Shown in pieces: positions 33,740 through 41,614 of a DNA stretch of 64,000 bases (position 1 is the first letter of the stretch; the number at the start of each line of letters is the position of its first letter). The stretch is taken from positions 186,001 through 250,000 of the forward strand of contig CBIHNI010000001.1 of NCBI GenBank assembly GCA_966211455.1, in the 5' to 3' direction. Made by a program: the position numbers and the translations under genes. This DNA comes from 21-14-0-10-47-8 sp966211455 (GTDB lineage: Bacteria; Bdellovibrionota; Bdellovibrionia; Bdellovibrionales; Bdellovibrionaceae). The notes beneath the pieces are model-generated. The model ran no database searches. It was not told where the DNA came from and saw nothing but the letters and a program-made list of their open reading frames with translations.

Positions 33740-34219
33740 ATGCAAAAGTTCGTAGATGTTCATATTGGCGAAGTCAAAGTCGCAAAAAAAGGCGAAACTC
33801 TGAAAGCTATTTTGGGCTCCTGCGTGGGGATCGGAATTATTTGGAAGAAAAACGAAATATGCGGTTTAGCGCATTGTCTGCTGCCCGAAAGCCCACAGCC
33901 TACATTTGCAATCGGTGGACGCTTTGTCGATCAGGCCATTCGGTCGTTGATTGCTCTGATGAAAATTCGGCAAGAGGATTACAAGAACATCGAGGTCGTG
34001 ATTGTGGGCGGCGGCAACATGACAAGCCCTGGGTGCACAGATTCATCGGACCTGGTGGGCGCCAATAATTTCCGCGTGGCTTTGGCTGTTGCCGAAAAGA
34101 CGGGCCTGAACGTGATTCATGCCGATGGTGGTGGCGAAGAGGGAAGAAAGATCTTCGTCAATAGTTCAGATTACACGTTTAAAGTCGAAAAAATCCCAAG
34201 AATTATCGAAGCGGCATAG
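33740..34219 (+). CDS. cheD: Chemoreceptor glutamine deamidase CheD
   Basis: 159 residues. LGSCVGIGIIWKKNEICGLA with C28 and AHCLLPES with H45 are the catalytic Cys and His of CheD; FVDQAIRSLIALMK and VVIVGGGNMTS follow as usual. CheD deamidates receptor Gln to Glu, making methylation sites. The ATG lies one base after the cheR stop; the longer frame to 33704 overlaps cheR. It ends 7 bp before the triple CheW gene. Confidence 0.94.
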   Translation: MQKFVDVHIGEVKVAKKGETLKAILGSCVGIGIIWKKNEICGLAHCLLPESPQPTFAIGGRFVDQAIRSLIALMKIRQEDYKNIEVVIVGGGNMTSPGCTDSSDLVGANNFRVALAVAEKTGLNVIHADGGGEEGRKIFVNSSDYTFKVEKIPRIIEAA

Positions 34220-34226
34220 GTGATGT

Positions 34227-35735
34227 ATGAGTGACGGCAATGCAAAAGCGAATCCGGAATCGAAGCAAATTTTTGGTTCCTTTTTTTTGGCCGAGAGCGA
34301 ATTCGCGGTTGCGGTTTCTTTCGTTCAAGAGGTCGTCAATGCACCCGCTTCTTATACGGCGGTGCCGCTTGCACCCAAATACCTGAAGGGTCTTTTCAAT
34401 TTGCGTGGTGTGGTGATTCCGGTGCTGGACTTGAGAGATCATCTTCAGCTGGGTCACGCTGCAAGCGCCGAACATCAGAAGGTCGCCATCATTGAGCTGG
34501 AAAACGCCTGTGTCGGACTTCTTTTCGATAAGACGGGCGAGATTTTTCGAAGCCACGACGAAGAGCGAAGCGATTTCAACTTGGGAACCGGTTCTGAAGT
34601 CGTCAGTGGGGTGTTTAAAAAGAATGGCGGTAAACGCATCGTCCAGATTCTAGATGTCGCCAATCTCTTTAAGATGCAAAACGTACCGAAAGATGCAGAT
34701 CGCAATCGGCGTGGTCGCGAAACCCTGGGAAAGAAGCGGGGGAATCGCAAGCAATGTATCTCATTTATGGTCGGTCCTGCCAAATGCGCTTTGGCCATTT
34801 CTGATATACAGGAGATTCTAAAAATCGAGAACTTGAATGAATCCGCGTTAAGCATCGGCCATTGCATTGGAACGATTGATTTGCGCGGGACCACGGTGCC
34901 AGTGATCGATTTCGCGGCCCTTTTGAAGTATCGAGAAGTGGATCGATCGGATTCGGCGACAAAGGGTGACCGTCGGATCATTGTGATGAAGCTGAATCAA
35001 GAACTGTTCGGGCTGCTGGTGGAATCAATCGATAGTATCGTTTCATTTTTCCCCGACGAGCTGGTGTCTTTTCCCCTAATCGAGCAGGACCGGGGCGAAA
35101 TGTTTTTAGGCTGCATCACCGGACACGAGACACAAGACATTCTACTTCTGGATTACATCAAAATTCTGAACGACGCCGAAATTGCCGAAATCACACGTGG
35201 CCACAGCAAAATATATCAGGCTAAGAATTCGGCAAAAGATAATGCGGCGGGGGCTGGGGCCCGACGGACCTATATCACGTTCCAAATTGATGGAACCTAT
35301 GCCATTCCAATTGGAGAGGTGAAGGAAATCATCGAATACCCTAAAACATTGTTGCAGCCACCCGGCTTAAAGAAACATGTTCGCGGCGTTCTGAATTTAA
35401 GAGGAGATATGGTCACCATCATAGATGCTCGAAGTCTATATACGAGCATGACTGAAGGAGAAGCCCGAAAGCCAGAGACCCAGAAAGTTCTAATCTTCAA
35501 TAAAAATGGTGTCCATTTTGGTCTGATTGTCGATTCTGTGGAATCCATCGTCAGCTTCAATGACCGTGACAAGGTGAAGCTTCCGCCCATGCTGTACGAG
35601 CAAGGCGAGGGAAGCATCACGGCCGACATCACAGAGGCGGTGGAGGTAACAGATGCTGCCGGTCAGGTGCGAAGCATGCTGATCATCAATTCTGAATCGA
35701 TCTCGAACCGCGCCTCGAAATCACTGGCCGCTTAA
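34227..35735 (+). CDS. Three-domain CheW-like coupling protein
   Basis: 502 residues with three tandem CheW folds: about 12-155 (FAVAVSFVQEVVNAP, GLFNLRGVVIPVLDLRD), about 170-325 (KCALAISDIQEILKIE, GTIDLRGTTVPVIDFAALL) and about 350-490 (YAIPIGEVKEIIEYP, GVLNLRGDMVTIIDARSL). Each has the conserved NLRG/DLRG strand that contacts receptors and CheA. A single CheW is about 160 residues, so this is a triple scaffold. It is last in the operon. It may bridge several receptors or kinases in an array without CheA nearby. Confidence 0.9.
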   Translation: MSDGNAKANPESKQIFGSFFLAESEFAVAVSFVQEVVNAPASYTAVPLAPKYLKGLFNLRGVVIPVLDLRDHLQLGHAASAEHQKVAIIELENACVGLLFDKTGEIFRSHDEERSDFNLGTGSEVVSGVFKKNGGKRIVQILDVANLFKMQNVPKDADRNRRGRETLGKKRGNRKQCISFMVGPAKCALAISDIQEILKIENLNESALSIGHCIGTIDLRGTTVPVIDFAALLKYREVDRSDSATKGDRRIIVMKLNQELFGLLVESIDSIVSFFPDELVSFPLIEQDRGEMFLGCITGHETQDILLLDYIKILNDAEIAEITRGHSKIYQAKNSAKDNAAGAGARRTYITFQIDGTYAIPIGEVKEIIEYPKTLLQPPGLKKHVRGVLNLRGDMVTIIDARSLYTSMTEGEARKPETQKVLIFNKNGVHFGLIVDSVESIVSFNDRDKVKLPPMLYEQGEGSITADITEAVEVTDAAGQVRSMLIINSESISNRASKSLAA

Positions 35736-35736
35736 T

Positions 35737-35803
35737 TTATCCTAACAAATGGGAACTCGGTCCCTTTTTGGCAAACTTGTCTTCGGGATTTCTTAAAGGC
35801 CAG
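35737..35803 (-). pseudogene. Relic of a soxR-like gene 3' end
   Basis: On the minus strand, PLRNPEDKFAKKGPSSHLLG then TAA (35737-35739) parallels the last residues of SoxR at 38614-39078 (PLRNPEDKLAKKGPGAHLLE). At nucleotide level 35745-35803 matches 38622-38680 at about 48 of 59 positions by my count. The cluster cysteine before PLRN is Trp here, and upstream similarity is lost. No start codon or remaining gene body exists. A leftover of a duplicated soxR is the simplest reading. Confidence 0.6.
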
Positions 35804-35831
35804 TTCTGCGAGCCTTTGGATTCTCTGAAGA

Positions 35832-37181
35832 TCAAAGATTCATTTCTGAATGATGGCCATGGACGCCGTTGGTATTATCTTTTTGTAAAGGCAGATAAAC
35901 GATCATTCTGGCACCTTGCCCAGAAGCTTTGTCGCTGATTTCAAGGCGGCCTTTGTAGGACCGAATAATTTGGTGGCAAATGTTTAAGCCCAGGCCGGAC
36001 GAGGTCTCGCCGCCTGTTGGTTTGGCGCTCAGTTTTTGAAATGGATTGAAGGCGTGTTTCTTGTCGTCGGCGGTGAATCCTGGGCCTTCGTCTTCGATTT
36101 CCACAACCAAAAAGTGATCTTGGCTTCTGGCTTTGACATAAATATTTGAATCATAGGGCGAGTATTTGACGGCATTGCCAATTAAATTCATGAACACATC
36201 CCATATTTTTTTGGGATCGCCATTCACGTTGGCCGACTGCAGGGACGACAGCCAGTGGATGCTTTGTCGCTTTCTTATTGTTTCAGGTCGAAGAGCGGCG
36301 CGAACCTCGTCAATGCAATCAATGACATTGATGGGCTGTTGGCTCATCGAAAGGCTTTGGGCTTCGACGTTCAATAACGAGTTGACGAGCTCTAAAGAGT
36401 GTTCAGACAGTCGTCGCAGGGATTGGCTCATTTCAACAACGGAGCTGTGGTCACTTTCCTCGCTGAGAAGTTCTGAGAATCCTTTAATCGAACCCAAAGG
36501 ATTTTTCAGATCATGCACGGTTGTTCTCAGTTCTTGAGTTTTCTGGTCGAGAACGGTCCGCAGTTCGGCATTCGCTTCTTCTGTGTTCGCGATTGCGTCC
36601 GTCATGATCTTTTCGTTTGTCCGCCGAGACAAATCATAGTTTCGCCACAAAAGAGCCGCCGCCAGCATCAAAAGCAGATCGATCAAGGAGGCCATGATGA
36701 TCTCATTTTTCGATGTGTTGTTCGCGCTCTGGTCGTCCGCCAATTTGACTTGAAGCTGTCGCTGCTCCGCGAGCCGTGCATCACGCGCCGCCATCTCAAG
36801 TGCATATGCACTTTTCTTTAATTGATCTAAGATGCTGTTTTCAGGTTCGGACGAGGAAAGAAAAGAAAAATTCGAAAAGCGCTTGGATTGAAGCTCGTCT
36901 TGGCGGATGGCTGTTAAAAGCTCGCGATAATGCTCGCGAATGCTGGAAAGTACGGCCGCTTCGGCATACTTGTCGTTTTGGATTTGCGCGTCCTTGAAAT
37001 CGCGCAAGGATGAGGTGAGATCACCAAGAATATTTCGAATATTATAAGACTGAGCAATGGCCTGCCCCGTCTGATCCGTTTCGTAGCTTTGTCTGAAAGC
37101 CAGAAAATCGACGGTTGAATCAATAAGAATGGCCGTTACCAAAAGGCTCCAAAAAATCCTTCCGTATTGGCGATACTTCAT
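35832..37181 (-). CDS. Membrane sensor histidine kinase
   Basis: 449 residues. One helix near 11-28, an extracytoplasmic domain of about 130 residues, a second helix (about 162-180), a coiled coil, then HisKA and HATPase: H223 in TTVHDLKNPLGSIKGF, N-box MNLIGNAVKYSPYDSN, G1 IEDEGPGFTADDKK, G2 SSGLGLNICHQII. No receiver domain and no response-regulator gene adjoins, so it is an orphan kinase. The upstream 121 bp shared with the divergent Nramp-like gene show no clear operator. Confidence 0.92.
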   Translation of the reverse strand: MKYRQYGRIFWSLLVTAILIDSTVDFLAFRQSYETDQTGQAIAQSYNIRNILGDLTSSLRDFKDAQIQNDKYAEAAVLSSIREHYRELLTAIRQDELQSKRFSNFSFLSSSEPENSILDQLKKSAYALEMAARDARLAEQRQLQVKLADDQSANNTSKNEIIMASLIDLLLMLAAALLWRNYDLSRRTNEKIMTDAIANTEEANAELRTVLDQKTQELRTTVHDLKNPLGSIKGFSELLSEESDHSSVVEMSQSLRRLSEHSLELVNSLLNVEAQSLSMSQQPINVIDCIDEVRAALRPETIRKRQSIHWLSSLQSANVNGDPKKIWDVFMNLIGNAVKYSPYDSNIYVKARSQDHFLVVEIEDEGPGFTADDKKHAFNPFQKLSAKPTGGETSSGLGLNICHQIIRSYKGRLEISDKASGQGARMIVYLPLQKDNTNGVHGHHSEMNL

Positions 37182-37302
37182 ACCGGACCCCTGAATAATC
37201 GTCTTATAGAAATCCGTTAAAACACAACCGAAAACTAAGAAGTCTCATTCAGATTGAATTGGTGATTGACCTATCATAGGCCCAGCGTGCAAAGGTCTTT
37301 AA

Positions 37303-38592
37303 ATGGAGAAGAGAGAATCCTTTCTCAACAAAATGACGGCCTATCCATCCAAAATTCGATTGTTCTGGAAGTCCATTGGACCTGGCGTGATCACCGGGGC
37401 CGCCGATGACGATCCGTCGGGGATCGGAACTTACACGATAGCGGGAGCCCAATTTGGAACGCGATTCTTGTGGATGGCAATCCTCACCTGGCCTTTGATG
37501 GCGGTCGTGCAAATGGCTTGCGCCAGAATTGGAATGGTCACCGGTGAAGGCCTGGCATCCGCATTGGAAAAGAAATTTTCCCGACCGGTTTTGATCTTAT
37601 TTTGCTTCGCTTTGTTTTTTGCCAACACGCTAAATGTCGGCGCCGATCTGGCAGCGATGGCGGACAGTGCTGAAATGTTAGGGGCCGGATCGTCCCATCT
37701 TTATGTCGTCGTGTTCGGGGTTGTCATCGCCTGGGCCACCGTTGAGCTGCACTATCATCAAATCGCCAACATTTTGAAATGGCTCGCGCTGGTGTTATTT
37801 TCTTATATCATTGCGGCTTTCATTGTCGGGCCCGATTGGTCCCAGACACTGAAGGATACCTTTGTTCCGCAGTTTCCTTCTAGCAGCGAACAGTGGGGTA
37901 TGATCGTCGCAATCTTAGGCACCACCATCAGTCCCTATCTGTTTTTCTGGCAATCTTCGCAAGAAGTGGAAGAAGAAATTGCATCGGGTCGCAAAACACT
38001 GGAAAAGCGCATCGGCGCGACGGAACAAGAAATTCATCTTCGCAAATATGATATTGGTCTGGGGACTTTCTTTTCGAATATCGTGATGTATTTTATCATC
38101 CTTTCGACGGCGCTGACCTTGAACAAGCATGGTCTGACAAATATCGAAACCTCCCGGCAAGCGGCCGAAGCTTTGGTCCCGATCGCGGGAAGATTTGCCT
38201 CTTGGCTTTATGCGGTCGGCTTGTTAGGCGCGGGTTTCCTGGCGATTCCCACTTTGACGGCCTCGGCGGCTTACGCCATTGCGGAAACATTTGGTTGGGA
38301 TCACAGTCTGGATGCTCCGCTTCGAAAGGCTCGCGCTTTTTACATGGTCATCCTGACCTCGACCCTGTTTGCGATTATTTTTGATTTTTCAGAGATCAAT
38401 CCCATCAAGGCTCTTTACTGGTCGGCGCAGGTCAATGGCGTGTTGGCCCCGTTTATATTGCTGGGAATTTTCTTCGTCATCAAAGATTCAAAAGTGATGC
38501 AGGGACAGCCCAGCTCGAAACTGACCCAGTGGATTCTTGGATTCACAGTGGCCTTGATGTCGATCGCGGCGATTGGTCTATTCGTGCTTTAA
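37303..38592 (+). CDS. Nramp-like divalent cation transporter with altered metal-site motifs
   Basis: 429 residues with about 11 helices. SIGPGVITGAADDDPSGIGT corresponds to TM1 of Nramp proteins; the canonical DPGN metal motif is DDPSG here. TM6, normally with Met-Pro-His, reads GTTISPYLFFWQSSQEVEEE. Replacement of DPGN and of the MPH methionine indicates a divergent subgroup, possibly not manganese/iron specific. Monocistronic and convergent with soxR. The start at 37303 is an ATG without a strong ribosome site; ATG 37336 is an alternative. Confidence 0.85.
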   Translation: MEKRESFLNKMTAYPSKIRLFWKSIGPGVITGAADDDPSGIGTYTIAGAQFGTRFLWMAILTWPLMAVVQMACARIGMVTGEGLASALEKKFSRPVLILFCFALFFANTLNVGADLAAMADSAEMLGAGSSHLYVVVFGVVIAWATVELHYHQIANILKWLALVLFSYIIAAFIVGPDWSQTLKDTFVPQFPSSSEQWGMIVAILGTTISPYLFFWQSSQEVEEEIASGRKTLEKRIGATEQEIHLRKYDIGLGTFFSNIVMYFIILSTALTLNKHGLTNIETSRQAAEALVPIAGRFASWLYAVGLLGAGFLAIPTLTASAAYAIAETFGWDHSLDAPLRKARAFYMVILTSTLFAIIFDFSEINPIKALYWSAQVNGVLAPFILLGIFFVIKDSKVMQGQPSSKLTQWILGFTVALMSIAAIGLFVL

Positions 38593-38613
38593 GGAAAGCC
38601 AGCGAATTTGAAA

Positions 38614-39078
38614 CTATTCTAGCAAGTGGGCGCCAGGTCCCTTTTTGGCGAGCTTGTCTTCGGGGTTTCTTAAGGGACAGCTCTTTGTTGCCAAGCAGCC
38701 GCAGCCGATGCAGCCGTCGAGTTGGTTGCGCAGTTTTGTGAGTCTTTGAATTCTTTGATCCAAATCTTTTTTCCAGATTTTTCCCAGCTCGCTCCATTGT
38801 TGGTTCGAGGGCACATCATTTTTTGGCAGGACGCTGAGGGCCTTTTTGATTTCACGCAACGAGAAACCCAAGCTCTGTGCGACCTTGATGATCGAGACGA
38901 ATCTTAAAACGGCACGTGAAAATCTTCTTTGGTTGCCGTCGTTTCGTCTGGCGGTGATCAGGCCTTTGCTTTCGTAAAAGTGCAGGGCCGAAATTGCCAC
39001 GCCCGCGCGTTTTGCCACTTGTCCGACAGTCAAGTCGTCACTGGCATCTTTTCTTTCATCTTTTTTATGCAGATTCAT
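38614..39078 (-). CDS. soxR: Redox-sensing MerR-family activator SoxR
   Basis: 154 residues. LTVGQVAKRAGVAISALHFY and ESKGLITARRNDGNQRRFSR form the MerR winged helix with the SoxR-specific ALHFYE..GL.....N.NQRR pattern. C123, C126, C128 and C134 (DGCIGCGCLATKSC) bind the [2Fe-2S] cluster oxidised by redox-cycling agents. It is divergent from sodB with a perfect SoxR box between them, so sodB is the probable direct target. The 3' part is partially duplicated at 35737-35803. Confidence 0.95.
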   Translation of the reverse strand: MNLHKKDERKDASDDLTVGQVAKRAGVAISALHFYESKGLITARRNDGNQRRFSRAVLRFVSIIKVAQSLGFSLREIKKALSVLPKNDVPSNQQWSELGKIWKKDLDQRIQRLTKLRNQLDGCIGCGCLATKSCPLRNPEDKLAKKGPGAHLLE

Positions 39079-39118
39079 GTGATACCTCGTCTCAAATACA
39101 GAATGACCTGAAAAGCTC

Positions 39119-39149
39119 TTGACCTCAAGTTAACTTGAGGTCTTAGTCT
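39119..39149 (+). promoter_or_regulatory. SoxR box in a stretched-spacer promoter ahead of sodB
   Basis: CCTCAAGTTAACTTGAGG (39123-39140) is a perfect 18-bp palindrome identical to the enterobacterial SoxR operator. It is preceded by the -35 TTGACC (39119-39124), and a -10-like TAGTCT begins at 39144, a 19-bp spacer as in MerR-type promoters. Orientation points to sodB at 39183. Confidence 0.85.
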
Positions 39150-39182
39150 GGGGGAAATTGAACCCTTTCAAAGGAATATGCA

Positions 39183-39764
39183 ATGGCATTTGAATTACCT
39201 CCACTTCCTTACGCGCATGACGCTTTGGCGCCCCATATGTCAAAAGAGACGCTTGAATATCACCACGACAAGCACCACAAAACTTACGTCGACAATCTGA
39301 ATAAACTGATCCCGGGCACCGAGTTCGAGAAAATGGATCTGGAATCCATCATCAAAAAATCATCGGGCGGAATTTTTAACAACGCAGCCCAAGTGTGGAA
39401 TCACACCTTCTTTTGGAACTGTCTTTCACCTAAAGGCGGCGGGGAGCCGACGGGTCTTGCGGCTGAAGCCATCAAGTCGGCGTTTGGCTCTTTCGATGCT
39501 TTTAAAGAAAAATTTTCGGATGCATCGATCAAGCAATTTGGTTCGGGCTGGGGCTGGCTTGTGAAAAACCAAGACGGCAAGCTTGAGATCGTCACGACTT
39601 CCAACGCCGGCAACCCCATGACGGACGGAAAAACACCTCTCTTGACCTGCGACGTCTGGGAACACGCTTATTACATCGATTATCGCAACAAGCGCCCGGA
39701 TTTCATGGGAGCGTTCTGGAAACTGGTCAACTGGGATTACGTTTCTGCGAATTTGAAGAAATAG
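39183..39764 (+). CDS. sodB: Iron superoxide dismutase
   Basis: 193 residues. Metal ligands H27 (EYHHDKHHKTYV), H74 (AAQVWNHTFFW), D157 and H161 (TCDVWEHAYYIDYRNKRPDF). The AAQ ahead of the second His is the Fe-type signature. Full family length, no signal peptide, so cytoplasmic. AAAGGAA precedes the ATG. Direct SoxR control would give superoxide-responsive expression without SoxS. Confidence 0.96.
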   Translation: MAFELPPLPYAHDALAPHMSKETLEYHHDKHHKTYVDNLNKLIPGTEFEKMDLESIIKKSSGGIFNNAAQVWNHTFFWNCLSPKGGGEPTGLAAEAIKSAFGSFDAFKEKFSDASIKQFGSGWGWLVKNQDGKLEIVTTSNAGNPMTDGKTPLLTCDVWEHAYYIDYRNKRPDFMGAFWKLVNWDYVSANLKK

Positions 39765-39827
39765 ATTTTAGCGCTTTGCCGAGAGTTGGTTTTGTTGAAG
39801 CCAGCTCTCGCGAGTTATTTCCCACAC

Positions 39828-40079
39828 CTACGCCACACCGTATTTGGTTTTGAGCATTTCTTGGATGGATTCGATGTCGCGGAAATTGTTGACGTCCAGA
39901 TCCTTGAAATCGAAAGTGATGCTGAATTGGCTTTCCATCAAGGTCACCAGCTGCACGATCGCGATCGAGTCGATAATGCCCGTATGAAACAAATTGTCCT
40001 GATCGCTGATGACTTGAACGTCGGGCCGCAATGAAACCTGGGATAAAAGAGAAACGATCTGTTCACGGTTAGAGATCAT
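39828..40079 (-). CDS. Acyl carrier protein-like
   Basis: 83 residues. FHTGIIDSIAIVQLVTLMES holds the phosphopantetheine Ser (S38) in a DSI motif, followed by ITFDFKDLDVNNFRDIESIQ, the acidic helix III region. Not the housekeeping ACP, since no fab genes adjoin. It ends a compact minus-strand operon (cupin, MBOAT-like, Asn-synthetase-like, 168-residue unknown, ACP) and overlaps the upstream gene by 11 nt. It probably carries an acyl or aminoacyl group for the MBOAT-like or PP-loop enzyme. Confidence 0.85.
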   Translation of the reverse strand: MISNREQIVSLLSQVSLRPDVQVISDQDNLFHTGIIDSIAIVQLVTLMESQFSITFDFKDLDVNNFRDIESIQEMLKTKYGVA

Positions 40080-40575
40080 TGTTCATTCCTTGAAGGGCAT
40101 TGCTGATGCGCCCGACGACATAGGTTCGGGAAAAATGTTTGCGGAAGCGGATCAGCTCTTCCATGGATGGCAAGCGATCGACTTTTCTGTTCAGTTTGTC
40201 GAAGGCTTGGACCAGATTTTCCCGCAAAACATCTTGTTCTGATTTTAGAAACGAAGATGTTGCTTTGGGATCTTGCGAGGTAGAGACGATCTGACCCCAT
40301 TTCGGTTCCTGAAAAATCGAGTCGTATTTCGAGATCATCAACGAAATCTGGATCAGGATCGAATAGATAAAATCGATTTTCGCGACCGCCAACTGCTGTG
40401 CGGGCGCGAGAGATCCAAGATCGATTCGTGTTTGGCCGGGATTGAACACCGACGTGATCTCAATATTCTTAAAATTCATCACGGCACCCGGAACGTGCCG
40501 GGCGACTTTCATTGTCAGCGGAGTTTGGGTCTGGGTGTCCTTAAAAAGGAACCATTCATTCTTTGGGGACGACAT
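40069..40575 (-). CDS. Unknown protein between Asn-synthetase-like and ACP genes
   Basis: 168 residues with no motif I can name: WFLFKDTQTQTPLTMKVARH, FKNIEITSVFNPGQTRIDLG, then helical segments. It overlaps the upstream gene by 20 nt and the ACP gene by 11 nt, so it is tightly coupled to both. No signal peptide or membrane helix is seen. A PilZ-like or small beta-barrel start (residues 1-60) is possible but not certain. Confidence 0.7.
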   Translation of the reverse strand: MSSPKNEWFLFKDTQTQTPLTMKVARHVPGAVMNFKNIEITSVFNPGQTRIDLGSLAPAQQLAVAKIDFIYSILIQISLMISKYDSIFQEPKWGQIVSTSQDPKATSSFLKSEQDVLRENLVQAFDKLNRKVDRLPSMEELIRFRKHFSRTYVVGRISNALQGMNNDL

Positions 40576-41611
40576 AATTTTTCAAATCCTTCGCCGAAAG
40601 TTCGATGTAATTCTCATCTATCGCGACGCGCTTTTGGCTCAGCGAGTAGTTGCTGGCCAGGCTTTGCACTTTCAGCAAGGCCATCTGCGTCGGGTCTCCG
40701 GTCATCTGGGTCAGGAATTCCTTCGCGGCGAATTTATAACTGGTCCATCCTTGCGGCATTTTCTTTTCGTGATTGCAGAGACTCCATTTCTGGAACTCGA
40801 TATCGTCGAAAAAGTGCAGCATCTCTGATCCATAGCGAGCATTTAAATCCCACGATTTTTTCTCTAGAAAACGGAATTTGACGTATTGCCATTTCTGCGT
40901 GAAGTTCAGCCACCAGAAAAAATCATGCGTCGTTTTCAATTTAAACGGAGCTTCATCCACGATTGGACGCAGGTATTCGAAAATATCCGGCGCCTTGTCG
41001 GCGTTCATCTTATTGATGGTCGCGATGTAAAGCGGAACGTATTTGTTGAAATCCATTTTCAAAGTCTCGTCCCCGTAAACCTGCGATCCGGGACTCATGA
41101 TATCGGCCCCGAAGAGCTGATCTCCAAGGTCACCGGAAATCATCAGCGATCTTTCGTCGATCAAGCGCGCACTGATATCGGTGAAAGAAGACAGCAAAGG
41201 AAGATTCGAAACATGGCTTTTGAACAAAGACGGATTTTCGAGAATCGATTCGTGGCTGAGATAAACCGTCAGTCGCTTGATTTCGGATTGGGGCCAATAC
41301 TTTAAAATCGATATCAAGGCGACGGAGCTATCGATACCGCCGCTGTACGACAGATAATATCTTTCACGATCCAGCTTCAGCAGATCCAGAGCCCGCTTTT
41401 CACAACATTCGGCCCAGGTCAGAGAGCCTTTCGTCTGCGCAATCAAGTCTGGAACGTGTTCGCTTTTCTGGGCAAATTGCAAAAGATCGGTTTTGTATTT
41501 CAGGCGACTGATAAAGCGGCCAAAAGGATGCGGCAAAAGATGAGACGGAACATAATCCGGCAGGTCCTCTTTCAGAAGACGTGTGCTTTTGGATGTCAGT
41601 GCCAACAACAT
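40556..41611 (-). CDS. Asparagine-synthetase-like PP-loop enzyme without glutaminase domain (copy 1)
   Basis: 351 residues. YYLSYSGGIDSSVALISIL is the ATP-pyrophosphatase PP-loop, and SLMISGDLGDQLFGADIM the second Asn-synthetase motif. There is no N-terminal Cys glutamine amidotransferase domain, so an amine or thiol acceptor other than free glutamine ammonia is implied, as in beta-lactam or lasso-peptide cyclases. It starts 3 bp after the MBOAT-like gene with GGGGAT upstream and precedes an ACP gene. Confidence 0.8.
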   Translation of the reverse strand: MLLALTSKSTRLLKEDLPDYVPSHLLPHPFGRFISRLKYKTDLLQFAQKSEHVPDLIAQTKGSLTWAECCEKRALDLLKLDRERYYLSYSGGIDSSVALISILKYWPQSEIKRLTVYLSHESILENPSLFKSHVSNLPLLSSFTDISARLIDERSLMISGDLGDQLFGADIMSPGSQVYGDETLKMDFNKYVPLYIATINKMNADKAPDIFEYLRPIVDEAPFKLKTTHDFFWWLNFTQKWQYVKFRFLEKKSWDLNARYGSEMLHFFDDIEFQKWSLCNHEKKMPQGWTSYKFAAKEFLTQMTGDPTQMALLKVQSLASNYSLSQKRVAIDENYIELSAKDLKNYVVPKE

Positions 41612-41614
41612 AAA

